This document shows, piece after piece, positions 1-8,388 of a DNA stretch of 64,000 nt. Origin of the DNA: CAVWXT01 sp963759115 (lineage in GTDB: Bacteria > Planctomycetota > Planctomycetia > Pirellulales > Thermoguttaceae). The stretch is from positions 496,001 through 560,000 of the forward strand of contig CAVWXT010000005.1 of assembly GCA_963759115.1 (NCBI GenBank), given 5' to 3'. Each line of letters begins with the position of its first letter. The first letter of the stretch is position 1. Both the position numbers and the translations under genes were made by a program. The notes under the pieces are model-generated. The model was not told the DNA's origin. It did not search any database and saw only the letters and a list, made by a program, of their open reading frames with translations.

Positions 1-1178
1 TTGTCGATCAGCGCGCGGTTGTGCGGGCTGTCCCAAGCCTCGTCGAGATGGAATTGCTTGTACAAGTCCTCTTCCTCGCGATCCATGAATCGCAGCAGTT
101 GCACTCGCCAACTCAACAGCGGTTTGCCATCGGGGCTGCGGCTGGCGGGCAGTGGGAAATGCTTATTTACGTCGTGATAGTTGTGCATCGCCAGGCCGAT
201 TTGCATGAGGTTGCGGACCGACTCGCGCCGCGCCGCCTGCCGTTGGGCCTTTTCGAGCGGACGCTTCACAATGTCCCACACCTTGGCGGCGTTCTGATCC
301 TTCTCGTCAATAACCAGGACCAGCCGATCGCCGTTGATCTCGGGCGTTAGCATGCCGACTGCCTGGTCGAACTCCGGCCACGATTGGCGGACTTCCGCCT
401 GTTGGCCGATCGCGTGGGCCATACCGATCAACTGGTCCCGAAGCGCCTCGGCCGCTTGGGCATCCTGCGATTTGATCACAAGTCGCAGCGCCCTCTTGGG
501 TGCAAGGTCAATGCCGGTGGCCGCCCAGCGGATGCCGTGCGTCAGCACAGAGGTTGGCCCGCCGCCCAGTTCCCTGGGCAACTGCGGCATCAGTTCACCC
601 ACCACGCGCTGCGTGTCGGCGGGCGGGATGAGGATGAATTGGGCCGCCGTGTCGCCGGCCGCCTCGAAAGCGGCAATCAATTCGGGACGCTCGACGGAGG
701 GCAATCCTCTTCCTAGATAGGGATACGGCGGTATCACCAAAACGCCGTCCGCTTTCTTCCATTCTTCATCCTTTAGCGGCAGCACCATGCGCACGGCTTT
801 CTCCTGTTGGGCAGACGAGAAAGCGAGCACCCACGACAGTTGGCCCGGTTTGGGGCTGCCGTACAAGACACGGGGCGTGATCGTGAAGTAGACGTCTTTG
901 ACGCCGACGTGAAGCAGCGCGTCGCACCACCCCTGAAGCTGGCCTTGGCTCCTCCGAACCTCAGCCAAGGTGTTGGGCAACACACCGGATAGGAAGCCGA
1001 TAAGAAGTTCCGGACTCATCCGGGAGAGATCGACGTGGGCGACAATCGCGGTCTCCTCGTCCACAATGGGGCTGACGGCCTTGGCCCGGGCCGCAGCGTC
1101 GAACTTGGTCTCGGCCCCCGTGCAGACCGATGCGGCCGCCAGGGCCAATAAACACCCATAGCAGGTCAGCAGTTTCAT
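1..1178 (-). CDS. DUF1559-type secreted planctomycete protein (3' end outside window)
   Basis: The reading frame is open from an ATG at 1178 to the left edge (about 392 codons) without a stop, so the C-terminus is missing. The start follows AGGAG at 7 nt. The N-terminus MKLLTCYGCLLALAAASVC is a signal peptide or lipoprotein-like leader. Near the window edge the frame encodes NLMQIGLAMHNYHDVNKHFP and then FHLDEAWDSPHNRALI, the hallmark of the DUF1559 (SBP_bac_10) family, which is hugely expanded in planctomycetes and often has a pilin-like N-terminus. Here the motif lies about 310 residues in, after a domain I do not recognise. It follows another secreted protein gene and an ECF sigma/anti-sigma pair in the same direction. 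Family assignment is firm; function is unknown. Confidence 0.8.
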   Translation of the reverse strand, partial: MKLLTCYGCLLALAAASVCTGAETKFDAAARAKAVSPIVDEETAIVAHVDLSRMSPELLIGFLSGVLPNTLAEVRRSQGQLQGWCDALLHVGVKDVYFTITPRVLYGSPKPGQLSWVLAFSSAQQEKAVRMVLPLKDEEWKKADGVLVIPPYPYLGRGLPSVERPELIAAFEAAGDTAAQFILIPPADTQRVVGELMPQLPRELGGGPTSVLTHGIRWAATGIDLAPKRALRLVIKSQDAQAAEALRDQLIGMAHAIGQQAEVRQSWPEFDQAVGMLTPEINGDRLVLVIDEKDQNAAKVWDIVKRPLEKAQRQAARRESVRNLMQIGLAMHNYHDVNKHFPLPASRSPDGKPLLSWRVQLLRFMDREEEDLYKQFHLDEAWDSPHNRALID

Positions 1179-1249
1179 GTTTCATCTCCTTGAGAACGGT
1201 CATTTCTGTTTCGGCATGAGCGTGATTTCGTAACGCCGGGCTACGCTCT

Positions 1250-2689
1250 TCACCCACCGGGCCCCATCTCCGAGGTCAGAATGGCCTTTTCGCCGCGACG
1301 CTCGTAAATAAACGGCTTGCCATCAAAAGGGTTGGTCGGAATGGGTACTTCGGTGATGTCGCTCAATTGGTCGGGCCACCGGCCGTCGTGGCTGGCGGCG
1401 TAGAGCCGCATGGCCTCGAAGATCCGCAACATGTTGAGCTTCCACTGTTGCCGCGTCTCGGCCCTCTTTGCGGCAATGGCCGCCGGAAGGAAGGTCGCCG
1501 TGAACGGAAGAATCTCGCGCTGCATGGCCTGCCGCAGATCTCGATTGGCCCGCTCAAGTGCTCTGCCCCCTTCGGACATCGGCAGGTAGAACCATTTGAA
1601 CTCCGCGTCGCTCAGTTCGCTATAGAGCCGCACCGAGTAGAGGAGGATGACCTGGGCCACGGGCATGGCTTCGACTTCGGCCGCGCTCCGGCCGCATTCG
1701 ATTAGATAGCGCTTCGCCCGCGGATAGCCCTGGATGGCCACCACGGTCATCGTGGCCGGCGCTGACGCGGCCTCTTGGGGAACATTCCGCCAGAAAGCGC
1801 CGGAGAAATCTGCCACCGTCTTCTGGAGCAAATCTCGCCAGCCTTCGGGCGAGAGGCTCTTCTTGTCCAAGTCGCGCAATTCGGGGGATTGGAAATAGAT
1901 GAAGTTCGATTCCTCCTCGCCCGCCAATCGAAAGTCCACCAGCGGCCGGGGAAGCGCGCTCAAGGCCCAGTAAAGGTTAGGCCCGTCGGGCCGCTGGATC
2001 CATTGCTCGACCTGATTCGACATCGCCTCCGCGTCCGCCACGGCGATCAGCGAGCCGATGAAGGTCGGCTGCTCGGAAACATGCCGCGCCAAGGCGTAGC
2101 CGGTCTGGAGCGTCCGCGCCGCCTCAGCGTACTTTCCCTCGGCGATTTCCAACCGGGCCTTGGCCGACAACAGCCGTGCGTACCGGCGGGTCTCCTGCAC
2201 ATCCGACAGATCAACGGTAATAACGTTTCCTTCAAGCATCGGCGACTCCCAGTCGCATGACTCGAATCGTGCCGCCCGCTCCATTCGGTTGTAGAATCCT
2301 CCGCCGCGCAGGTACCCGAGCGCTTGGGCGTATTCCTTTTCGCGGTACCCATTTTCCCGTGGATCGCTGAGTGGAATCTCCATCCACTTCGCGATCTTTT
2401 CCCACGCCCCACCGTCTTTGAAGATCTCGTCATAGATAACCGTGTAGTCCGCGAAGATCCGGTTCCACCACACGGCCGCGTTGCCCGGCCTTCGTTCCAG
2501 AAAGGGCGGCAGAAGCTTGTACGTCAACGCCGGCCGCGGCTCGGGGGCGGGATACAAGACGAGCTGAACTGTCTTTTCTTCCTCCGGGGTTTCATTTCTT
2601 ACGCCGGATGAACCGGATTCCTGGCCGAATACCGCCGTCGGCGAAAGGACGGCCCCGAACACCAAGAGGATTCCAAAACGCATTCGCAT
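1250..2689 (-). CDS. secreted conserved hypothetical protein
   Basis: A 479-residue protein, not a family I can name. The frame is open upstream to 3019, but I chose the ATG at 2689 because it has GGGAG about 7 nt upstream and begins a clean signal peptide (MRMRFGILLVFGAVLSPTAVFG, cleavage likely after VFG). The mature part is rich in Glu, Arg and Trp and has a helical stretch around residues 165-230 (AKARLEIAEGKYAEAARTL) that resembles tetratricopeptide helices. Near the C-terminus is a segment of the kind seen in planctomycete secreted proteins (ASHDGRWPDQLSDI, then NPFDGKPFIYERRG). It lies 71 nt upstream of the DUF1559-type gene and probably belongs to the operon headed by the ECF sigma factor. 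Confidence 0.7.
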   Translation of the reverse strand: MRMRFGILLVFGAVLSPTAVFGQESGSSGVRNETPEEEKTVQLVLYPAPEPRPALTYKLLPPFLERRPGNAAVWWNRIFADYTVIYDEIFKDGGAWEKIAKWMEIPLSDPRENGYREKEYAQALGYLRGGGFYNRMERAARFESCDWESPMLEGNVITVDLSDVQETRRYARLLSAKARLEIAEGKYAEAARTLQTGYALARHVSEQPTFIGSLIAVADAEAMSNQVEQWIQRPDGPNLYWALSALPRPLVDFRLAGEEESNFIYFQSPELRDLDKKSLSPEGWRDLLQKTVADFSGAFWRNVPQEAASAPATMTVVAIQGYPRAKRYLIECGRSAAEVEAMPVAQVILLYSVRLYSELSDAEFKWFYLPMSEGGRALERANRDLRQAMQREILPFTATFLPAAIAAKRAETRQQWKLNMLRIFEAMRLYAASHDGRWPDQLSDITEVPIPTNPFDGKPFIYERRGEKAILTSEMGPGG

Positions 2690-2723
2690 GATTTGGCTCC
2701 CTGTATATGTTGGCCCCACACGC

Positions 2724-2779
2724 AGGACGGATTTCCCAATCCGCCCGGCTTTTCGGGGACGGATCGGGCAATCCGTCCT
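2724..2779. repeat. palindromic intergenic repeat (REP-like)
   Basis: Inverted arms AGGACGGATT (2724-2733) and AATCCGTCCT (2770-2779) enclose a GC-rich centre that repeats the GGATTGCCC/CGGAT theme. It sits between the anti-sigma-like gene and the secreted protein gene and could form a hairpin in their transcript. Confidence 0.5.
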
Positions 2780-2802
2780 ACGCACTTGAGCATCCCTTCT
2801 CA

Positions 2803-3462
2803 TCACGAACCGCTCAAGCCTTGCTGTTCCAGTAAGCGATTGAGTTGTTCTCGATAGCTGAGCGGCACTTCCATCGCGTTCGACGTACCGACTGCCGCAA
2901 CCGGAATCTTCCACGACTCGACCCCGTAGGCGAGCACTTGATCCCGCAACGTCACATAAGGCATGTTGTCGGCGCCGCCGGCAAGCGGAACTCGCGACAC
3001 GTTTTTCATTGCCAACCAATCTTCAGACGCTCGTCTCGTTTCTAATGCTGTCGCCGTGTCCTGCTCTTCGACGGCGCCCTGCGCTGGCGCAGCCACCGGC
3101 GGACGCGACTCTTTGGCCACACCGAGGGCGACTCGTGCCTCGGGTCGTGTGACGAGCACGGCCAGCAGGACGGCCGCCACGGAGGTCATCGCCGCTGCCA
3201 CCGCCGGCCAGCTCCAACGGCGAACGCTGCCAACAGTCGGCCGCTCGCTGCCGCAGTGGATGCAGAGGAACCGATGGCCCGCCGGATTGATGCACCCCTG
3301 TAGGTCATGCTGCAGCATGACGCTTGTCAACGCCGCCTCTTTCGCCAACAATTCGCGCCAGCCGCGGTCGAGTCCATCGGCCCGGGGGCGAAGCGCCGCC
3401 AAATCGGCCTCCAGCGCCGTCAGCTCTTCGTCTTGCTCTTCGTTTCGGTTCTCGTCCGACAT
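2803..3462 (-). CDS. anti-sigma-factor-like single-pass membrane protein
   Basis: A 219-residue protein with an acidic N-terminus, a Cys/His patch at about residues 57-71 (CINPAGHRFLCIHC), one transmembrane helix at about 84-107 (WPAVAAAMTSVAAVLLAVLV) and an extracytoplasmic tail of about 110 residues. This layout, and the overlap of its start with the last 43 nt of the ECF sigma gene, make it the likely membrane regulator of that sigma factor. The Cys/His patch could bind zinc as in ZAS-type anti-sigma factors, but the canonical HxxxCxxC spacing is not met, so this is inference. The tail would sense the envelope or contact the secreted proteins encoded downstream. Confidence 0.65.
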   Translation of the reverse strand: MSDENRNEEQDEELTALEADLAALRPRADGLDRGWRELLAKEAALTSVMLQHDLQGCINPAGHRFLCIHCGSERPTVGSVRRWSWPAVAAAMTSVAAVLLAVLVTRPEARVALGVAKESRPPVAAPAQGAVEEQDTATALETRRASEDWLAMKNVSRVPLAGGADNMPYVTLRDQVLAYGVESWKIPVAAVGTSNAMEVPLSYREQLNRLLEQQGLSGS

Positions 3463-3938
3463 GACTCACCTAGCCTTTCTCGCAGGGTCGCCAGTCCTCG
3501 TTGGTAGCAGCGATAGACCGACGTGAGCGAGGCGCCGCCGAGGCGGGCGATTTCCTCGAAGGAAAGCCCACCCCAGAGCCGGGCCACGATCGCCTCGCGC
3601 TGCTGGACCGGCAGTTGCCGCAAGGCGTCGCTGGCCGCGACCGCGTCGAGCCGGTCGCCCTCGGTCATTTCAAACCAGGGTTCGCCGCGGGCGGCCACGG
3701 CGGTTTCACGCCGGGAGCGCCGCCCCCGCGACCGGCCCGCGTTGATCGCCCGGTTCCGCACCACCCGGTAGATCCACCCCGCCGGATTGTCGGGCGCCAC
3801 GGCCTGCCGCACGAGCAGCAAAAAGGCCTCTTGCACGACGTCCTCGGGCGAATCGCACCATTGCCGCGCGTAGAGCACCAGCGACGGGCCATGCTCGTCC
3901 CACAGCCGCGTCACAGTTTCCGGACTGATCACGCCCAT
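3420..3938 (-). CDS. ECF-type RNA polymerase sigma factor
   Basis: A 172-residue sigma-70 family protein of the extracytoplasmic function group. The sigma-2 region is at residues 17-45 (ARQWCDSPEDVVQEAFLLL) and is followed by AGWIYRVVRNRAINAGRSRGRR. The sigma-4 helix-turn-helix is at about 108-150 (LPVQQREAIVARLWGGLSFEEIA, ending SVYRCYQRGLATLRERL). The frame is open far upstream; I chose the ATG at 3938, where the sigma-2 homology begins. The 3' end overlaps the start of the anti-sigma-like gene by 43 nt, which suggests translational coupling. It is divergent from the Tat-exported aminotransferase gene across 168 bp. The regulon is unknown; the downstream secreted proteins are candidates. 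Confidence 0.9.
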   Translation of the reverse strand: MGVISPETVTRLWDEHGPSLVLYARQWCDSPEDVVQEAFLLLVRQAVAPDNPAGWIYRVVRNRAINAGRSRGRRSRRETAVAARGEPWFEMTEGDRLDAVAASDALRQLPVQQREAIVARLWGGLSFEEIARLGGASLTSVYRCYQRGLATLRERLGESCRTRTETKSKTKS

Positions 3939-4106
3939 GCCCGTGCATTCTACGGTGGCCGCCCTAGTATAGACACCGCCGCGGCGGGTTTTTTGCACCA
4001 ACTTGTTGTAACAGGGACGTGCCTGTGCTACGCTGCGCATCGGCGAGCGGTTATTGCCGGCGTAGGACTGTCGCTGCTTGCGGCCGGGCCGCAGAAAGGT
4101 CTCAAC

Positions 4107-5471
4107 ATGGACTCGAAACATTCCCTTTCCCGGCGTCAATTCGTGGCGGGCGCCTCTGCTGCGTTGTTGGCCGGCACCATCGAAGGCAAGGCGGCCGATA
4201 CGCCTGCCGCTTCTGCCCCACCTGCCAAGTTGGCCATTGACGGCGGCGAACCAACCATCAAGACGCCGCCGATCAACAAGGGCCGCTGGGGAGAGCAGGA
4301 ACTCAAGCAGTTGCGGGAGATGATCGACGAGGGCTCCCTCTTTTTCTGGAACACGAGCGGCCGCGGCGGGCTGAACCCGAAAACCCGGTTGCTCACGGAG
4401 CGGTTCCAGAAAATCTACCCGATGAAGTACGTGCAGACCTGCACATCCGGCACCGCCGCCGTCCACATCGCCACCGCGGCCTGCGGCATCGGTCCCGGCG
4501 ATGAAGTGATCGTGCCGCCCAACACCGATCCCGGCTCGCTGATCGGCACCATTTACCAGCAGGGCGTGCCCGTGTTCGCCGACACCCTGGTAGGCACCGA
4601 CAATCTCGATCCGGCCGACGTGGAACGGAAGATCACTCCCAAAACCAAGGCCATCGTGGCCGTCCATCTGTGGGGCAACCCCTGCGACCTCGGTGCGCTG
4701 AAGGCCCTGGCCGACAAGCACAAGCTCGTGCTGATCGAGGACGCCTGCCAGGCGTGGGGGGCGCAGTATCGCGGCAAGCCGGTCGGCTCGGTGGGCGACC
4801 TTCTCTGCTTCTCACTGCAGATCTCCAAGATCATCAGTTGCGGCGACGGCGGCGTAGTGGCCTCGAACGACGACCGCTATGGCCCCTATCTGCTCCAGTT
4901 CGCCGACAAGGGAGGCGACCGCCGCGGCCCGCGCACCGGCGCAACCGGGCGCAAGTTCTTCTCCACGAACTATCGCATGAGCGGGCCGCAGATCGCTGTC
5001 ACCGCCGCCCAATTGGAGCGGCTGGAGTGGATCGCCTCGACGCGCTCGCGGCTGGGCAACCTGTTGAGCGAGAAGCTCTCTGCGATTCCCGGCATCCTGC
5101 CGCCCGAGGTCCATCCGCAAGATCGGTGCGTGTATTGGTTCTACGAACTCCGCATCAAGCCCGAGGCGTTCCGGTGCAGCCGCGATGATTTCGCCCACGC
5201 GCTGGCGGCCGAAGGGGTGGGCGCCATGTCGCCGTTCGGATCGGTGCTCTACAAGGAACCGGTCTATCAGAATCACGCCTTCTTTGCCGGCCGCTGGCCG
5301 ATCAAAGAGTTCGGCTTGACCACGATGGACTACAGCAAGGTCAGTTGCCCGAACGCCGAAGAGCATTTGCGCACCGCCATCACGATGACCCTTCACGAGC
5401 GGATGTCGGAGGAATACATCCTCGCCGCGGCGAAGGCCTTCGAGAAAGTGGCCCGCCATTACGCCGTGTAA
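4107..5471 (+). CDS. Tat-exported DegT/DnrJ/EryC1/StrS-type aminotransferase, copy 1
   Basis: A 454-residue fold-type I PLP enzyme of the sugar aminotransferase group. The frame is open upstream, but the chosen ATG at 4107 begins a twin-arginine signal (SRRQFVAGASAALLAG, ending before KAADTP), so the product should be folded with its cofactor and then exported. Motifs include TSGTAAVHIATAACGIGPGDE (start of the large domain), LIEDACQAWGAQY and the PLP-lysine region FSLQISKIISCGDGG, where Lys replaces the usual SFxxxK context but is retained. Family members transaminate keto-sugars or act as sugar dehydratases in the cytoplasm; export is unusual and the substrate is unknown. A near-identical gene follows after 118 nt. 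Confidence 0.85.
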   Translation: MDSKHSLSRRQFVAGASAALLAGTIEGKAADTPAASAPPAKLAIDGGEPTIKTPPINKGRWGEQELKQLREMIDEGSLFFWNTSGRGGLNPKTRLLTERFQKIYPMKYVQTCTSGTAAVHIATAACGIGPGDEVIVPPNTDPGSLIGTIYQQGVPVFADTLVGTDNLDPADVERKITPKTKAIVAVHLWGNPCDLGALKALADKHKLVLIEDACQAWGAQYRGKPVGSVGDLLCFSLQISKIISCGDGGVVASNDDRYGPYLLQFADKGGDRRGPRTGATGRKFFSTNYRMSGPQIAVTAAQLERLEWIASTRSRLGNLLSEKLSAIPGILPPEVHPQDRCVYWFYELRIKPEAFRCSRDDFAHALAAEGVGAMSPFGSVLYKEPVYQNHAFFAGRWPIKEFGLTTMDYSKVSCPNAEEHLRTAITMTLHERMSEEYILAAAKAFEKVARHYAV

Positions 5472-5589
5472 TCCTGAAGATAAGTGGTTGTCACGGGCAT
5501 GTCCGTATGCTAGGCTGCGCGATTGCGAGACGTGATCGCGGTTGAAAATGTGTCTTCCGTTGCGGCCCGGCCGCAGAAAGGTTCTCAAA

Positions 5590-6948
5590 ATGGACTCGAA
5601 ACATTCCCTGTCGCGGCGCCAGTTTGTGGCGGGCGCCTCGGCCGCGTTGTTGGCCGGTGCGTTGGAGGGCAAGGCGGCCGAAACCCCCGCCGTCTCTGCT
5701 CCGGGCGCCAAGTTGGCCATCGACGGCGGCGAAAAGACCATCAAAATGCCGGCGGTACACAAGGGCCGCTGGGGAGAACCCGAACTGAAGCAACTCAAGG
5801 AAATGATCGACGAGGGCTCCCTCTTCTTCTGGAACACCAGCGGGCGGGGCGGGCTGAACCCGAAGACCCAATTGCTCACCGAGAGGTTCCAAAAGATCTA
5901 CGGGCACAAGTACGTGCAGACCTGCACGTCCGGCACCGCCGCCGTCCACATCGCCACCGCCGCCTGCGGCGTCGGTCCCGGCGACGAAGTCATCATGCAG
6001 CCGTATACGGATCCCGGCTCGCTGATCGGCACCATCTACCAGCAGGGCGTGCCGGTGTTCGCCGACATGCTGGTGGATACCTACAACGTCGATCCGGCCG
6101 ACGTGGAGCGGAAGATCACGCCCAAGACCAAGGCCATCGTGGCCATCCACCTCAACGGCAACCCCTGTGACCTGAAGGCGCTCAAGGCCCTGGCCGATAA
6201 GCACAAGCTGGCGCTGATCGAAGACGCCTGCCAGGGGTGGGGCGCGATGTACGACGGGAAGCCGGTCGGCACGATCGGCGACTTCCTCTGCTTCTCGCTG
6301 CAGATTTCCAAGATCATCAGTTGCGGCGACGGCGGCGTGGTCGCCTCAAACCACGACGAGTGGGGCAAGTACTTGCTCCAATTCGCCGACAAGGGGGGCG
6401 ACCGGCGCGGCCGCAGCGGCTCCGGACGCCACTTTTTCTCCACCAACTATCGCATGAGCGGACCGCAAATCGCCGTGACCGCCGCCCAACTGGAGCGGTT
6501 GGAACAGATCGCCTCAACGCGCTCGCGGATGGGCAACCTGTTGAGCGAGAAGATCGCGGGCATCCCCGGCATCACGCCGCTCAAGGTCCGTCCGCAGGAC
6601 CGCTGCGTGTATTGGTTCCACCACTTCCGCGTCGATCCCAAGGCTTTCAAGCGCAGCCGCAACGAGTTCGCCGGCGCGTTGAGGGCCGAAGGAGTGGAAT
6701 GCCAGCCGCCTTTCGGATCGCTGCTCTACAAGGGCGAGGTCTTTCAGAAGCACGGCTTCTTTGCCGGCCGCTGGCCGATCAAGGAGCTCGGCTTGACCAC
6801 AATGGACTACACCAAGGTCAACTGCCCGAAGGCCGAAGAGATCTTGGCCACCGACGTCACGTTGACCTTCCACGAATGCATAACGGAAGAGCACGTCCTC
6901 TTGATGGCGAAAGCCATCGAGAAAGTGGCACGCGCCTACGCGGTGTAA
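5590..6948 (+). CDS. Tat-exported DegT/DnrJ/EryC1/StrS-type aminotransferase, copy 2
   Basis: A 452-residue paralogue of the preceding gene with the same Tat signal (MDSKHSLSRRQFVAG), the same PLP-lysine motif FSLQISKIISCGDGG and near-identity over most of its length. Differences cluster around the substrate-facing segment after GDEVI (PPNTDPGS in copy 1, QPYTDPGS here) and in HLWGNPC versus HLNGNPC, so the two may have diverged in specificity. The start at 5590 is set by homology with copy 1. The leader upstream (about 5490-5589) also matches the leader of copy 1, showing that the duplication carried the promoter or leader region. The gene ends 30 nt before a large inverted repeat that separates it from the convergent epimerase gene. 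Confidence 0.85.
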   Translation: MDSKHSLSRRQFVAGASAALLAGALEGKAAETPAVSAPGAKLAIDGGEKTIKMPAVHKGRWGEPELKQLKEMIDEGSLFFWNTSGRGGLNPKTQLLTERFQKIYGHKYVQTCTSGTAAVHIATAACGVGPGDEVIMQPYTDPGSLIGTIYQQGVPVFADMLVDTYNVDPADVERKITPKTKAIVAIHLNGNPCDLKALKALADKHKLALIEDACQGWGAMYDGKPVGTIGDFLCFSLQISKIISCGDGGVVASNHDEWGKYLLQFADKGGDRRGRSGSGRHFFSTNYRMSGPQIAVTAAQLERLEQIASTRSRMGNLLSEKIAGIPGITPLKVRPQDRCVYWFHHFRVDPKAFKRSRNEFAGALRAEGVECQPPFGSLLYKGEVFQKHGFFAGRWPIKELGLTTMDYTKVNCPKAEEILATDVTLTFHECITEEHVLLMAKAIEKVARAYAV

Positions 6949-6978
6949 GGGCGCATCGCGATAGCCCGTGCCTCTGGT

Positions 6979-7097
6979 CCCCTCTCCCTTTGGGAGAGGG
7001 TTAGGGTGAGGGCAGTTGTTGCCCGTGACGCCTGATTTCTTGAGCCTGCTGCCCGCCGCTGCCCTCACCCCCTGCCCCTCTCCCAAAGGGAGAGGGG
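6979..7097. repeat. large imperfect inverted repeat between convergent genes
   Basis: The arm at 6979-7015 contains the hairpin CTCTCCCTTTGGGAGAG followed by GTGAGGGCAG. The arm at 7059-7097 is its imperfect reverse complement (CTGCCCTCAC, then CTCTCCCAAAGGGAGAG). Each arm can fold alone or with the other. It lies exactly between two convergent genes, so it may act as a bidirectional transcription stop, although there is no T-tract. It resembles dispersed REP-type repeats. Confidence 0.6.
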
Positions 7098-7127
7098 AGA
7101 CTCGTGGCCCAATTTCCGCGAGCCGCT

Positions 7128-8126
7128 CTATTCCTTCCGGTCCACCAGTTCCAGCGACCGGGCCATGTCGCGGTTCGCGCGGTACCACTGCACGCAACGG
7201 CGCAGCCCTTCGTCGATCGGAATCTGGGGTCTCCAGCCCAGCAGCCGGGCGGCCTTTGAGACGTCGGCCCGCGTGGTGGGAACGTCGGCCGGGTGGGCGG
7301 GGCGATACTCGATCTGCGGCTTCTTCCCCGTCAATTCGGCGACCTTCTCGATGATCTCGCTCAAGACCACGACGTGGTCGCCGCCGAGATTGATCACTTC
7401 ATAGCCCAGCGGTTTCAGGGCGGCAATGGTGCCCGCGGCGATGTCGTCGACGAAGGTGAAGTCGCGGCTCTGCGAACCGTCGCCGAAGACGATAATGGTC
7501 TCACCCTCGGCAATCCGGCGGATGAAGCGGAAGATGCTCATGTCGGGCCGGCCCGCCGGACCGTACACCGTGAAGTAGCGAGGGATGGAGATGTCCAGTC
7601 CGTGCAGGTGGTGGTAGGTGAAGGCCAGCGTTTCGGCCGCCTTCTTCGAGGCCGCATAGGGCGACAGCGGCCGGTTCGTGTCGACGTCCTCGCGATACGG
7701 CACCTCGTTGTGCTTGCCGTAGAGGCTGGACGTGGAGGCCAAGAGGAACTTGCGGACGCCCGATTGGCGGCAGAGGTCCAGCAGGTTCAAGGTGCCGGTG
7801 CAGTTCGCCTGGTAGTAGATCCACGGGTTGGTGACCGACGGCCGCACGCCGGCGCGGGCCGCCAGGTTCACCACCGCCGCAAACGGCGGCCGGGCGCCGT
7901 CGGCAAAGAGCGGCTCCAGGGCGGCGCGGTCGGTAATGTCGAGTTGGTGGAACTGAAAGTCCTTGCGAGTCTGCAACTGGGCGAGCCGCCATTGCTTCAG
8001 CCGCGGATCGTAGGCATCGTTGAGGTTGTCGACACCCACCACCTCATGACCGGCTTGCAGCAGCCGATCGGCCACTTTCGACGCGATGAAACCGGCGCAG
8101 CCGGTCAACAGGTAGCGTTCTGTCAT
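7128..8126 (-). CDS. NAD-dependent nucleotide-sugar epimerase (UDP-glucuronate 4-epimerase-like)
   Basis: A 332-residue extended short-chain dehydrogenase. The N-terminal Rossmann motif is TGCAGFIAS (GxxGxxA in place of the usual GxxGxxG), with acidic VDNLND for NAD(H) specificity. The active site has Ser in ASTSSLYGK and the YAASK catalytic Tyr/Lys pair. PSVTNPWIYYQANCTGTLNLL, RYFTVYGPAGRPDM and the C-terminal RADVSKAARLLGW are typical of the GalE/UDP-glucuronate 4-epimerase/RmlB-like branch. PDMSIFRFI in particular matches UDP-glucuronate 4-epimerases. The likely role is cytoplasmic supply of UDP-galacturonate or a related sugar for surface glycans. It stands alone, convergent with the aminotransferases. 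Confidence 0.88.
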   Translation of the reverse strand: MTERYLLTGCAGFIASKVADRLLQAGHEVVGVDNLNDAYDPRLKQWRLAQLQTRKDFQFHQLDITDRAALEPLFADGARPPFAAVVNLAARAGVRPSVTNPWIYYQANCTGTLNLLDLCRQSGVRKFLLASTSSLYGKHNEVPYREDVDTNRPLSPYAASKKAAETLAFTYHHLHGLDISIPRYFTVYGPAGRPDMSIFRFIRRIAEGETIIVFGDGSQSRDFTFVDDIAAGTIAALKPLGYEVINLGGDHVVVLSEIIEKVAELTGKKPQIEYRPAHPADVPTTRADVSKAARLLGWRPQIPIDEGLRRCVQWYRANRDMARSLELVDRKE

Positions 8127-8388
8127 GGGATCACCCGGGAGGATTTGCGAGCATCTGCGACATCACCTCGGAGTGGTCGTTCGACGACTTCTCCACAAGG
8201 GAACCGCCAGCCCCCCCATGATCGCAAGACTGACAGGCGTCGTCAAGACGGTCTCGCCCACCAGGGCCGATCAGTTTTCCCGAATAGGGCTTGATAGGGG
8301 TAGGGAAGGCCGGTTAAGTTCCCGGCCTCCCCTCCCTCCGAACCGGACTGGCGGATTTCCCGCATCCGGCTCTCCGGTTAGTGGTGTT

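Noticed and set aside
3501..4106. N-terminal extension of the first aminotransferase by 202 codons
   Set aside because: It overlaps the divergent sigma factor, is Arg/Pro-rich, and would bury the Tat signal.
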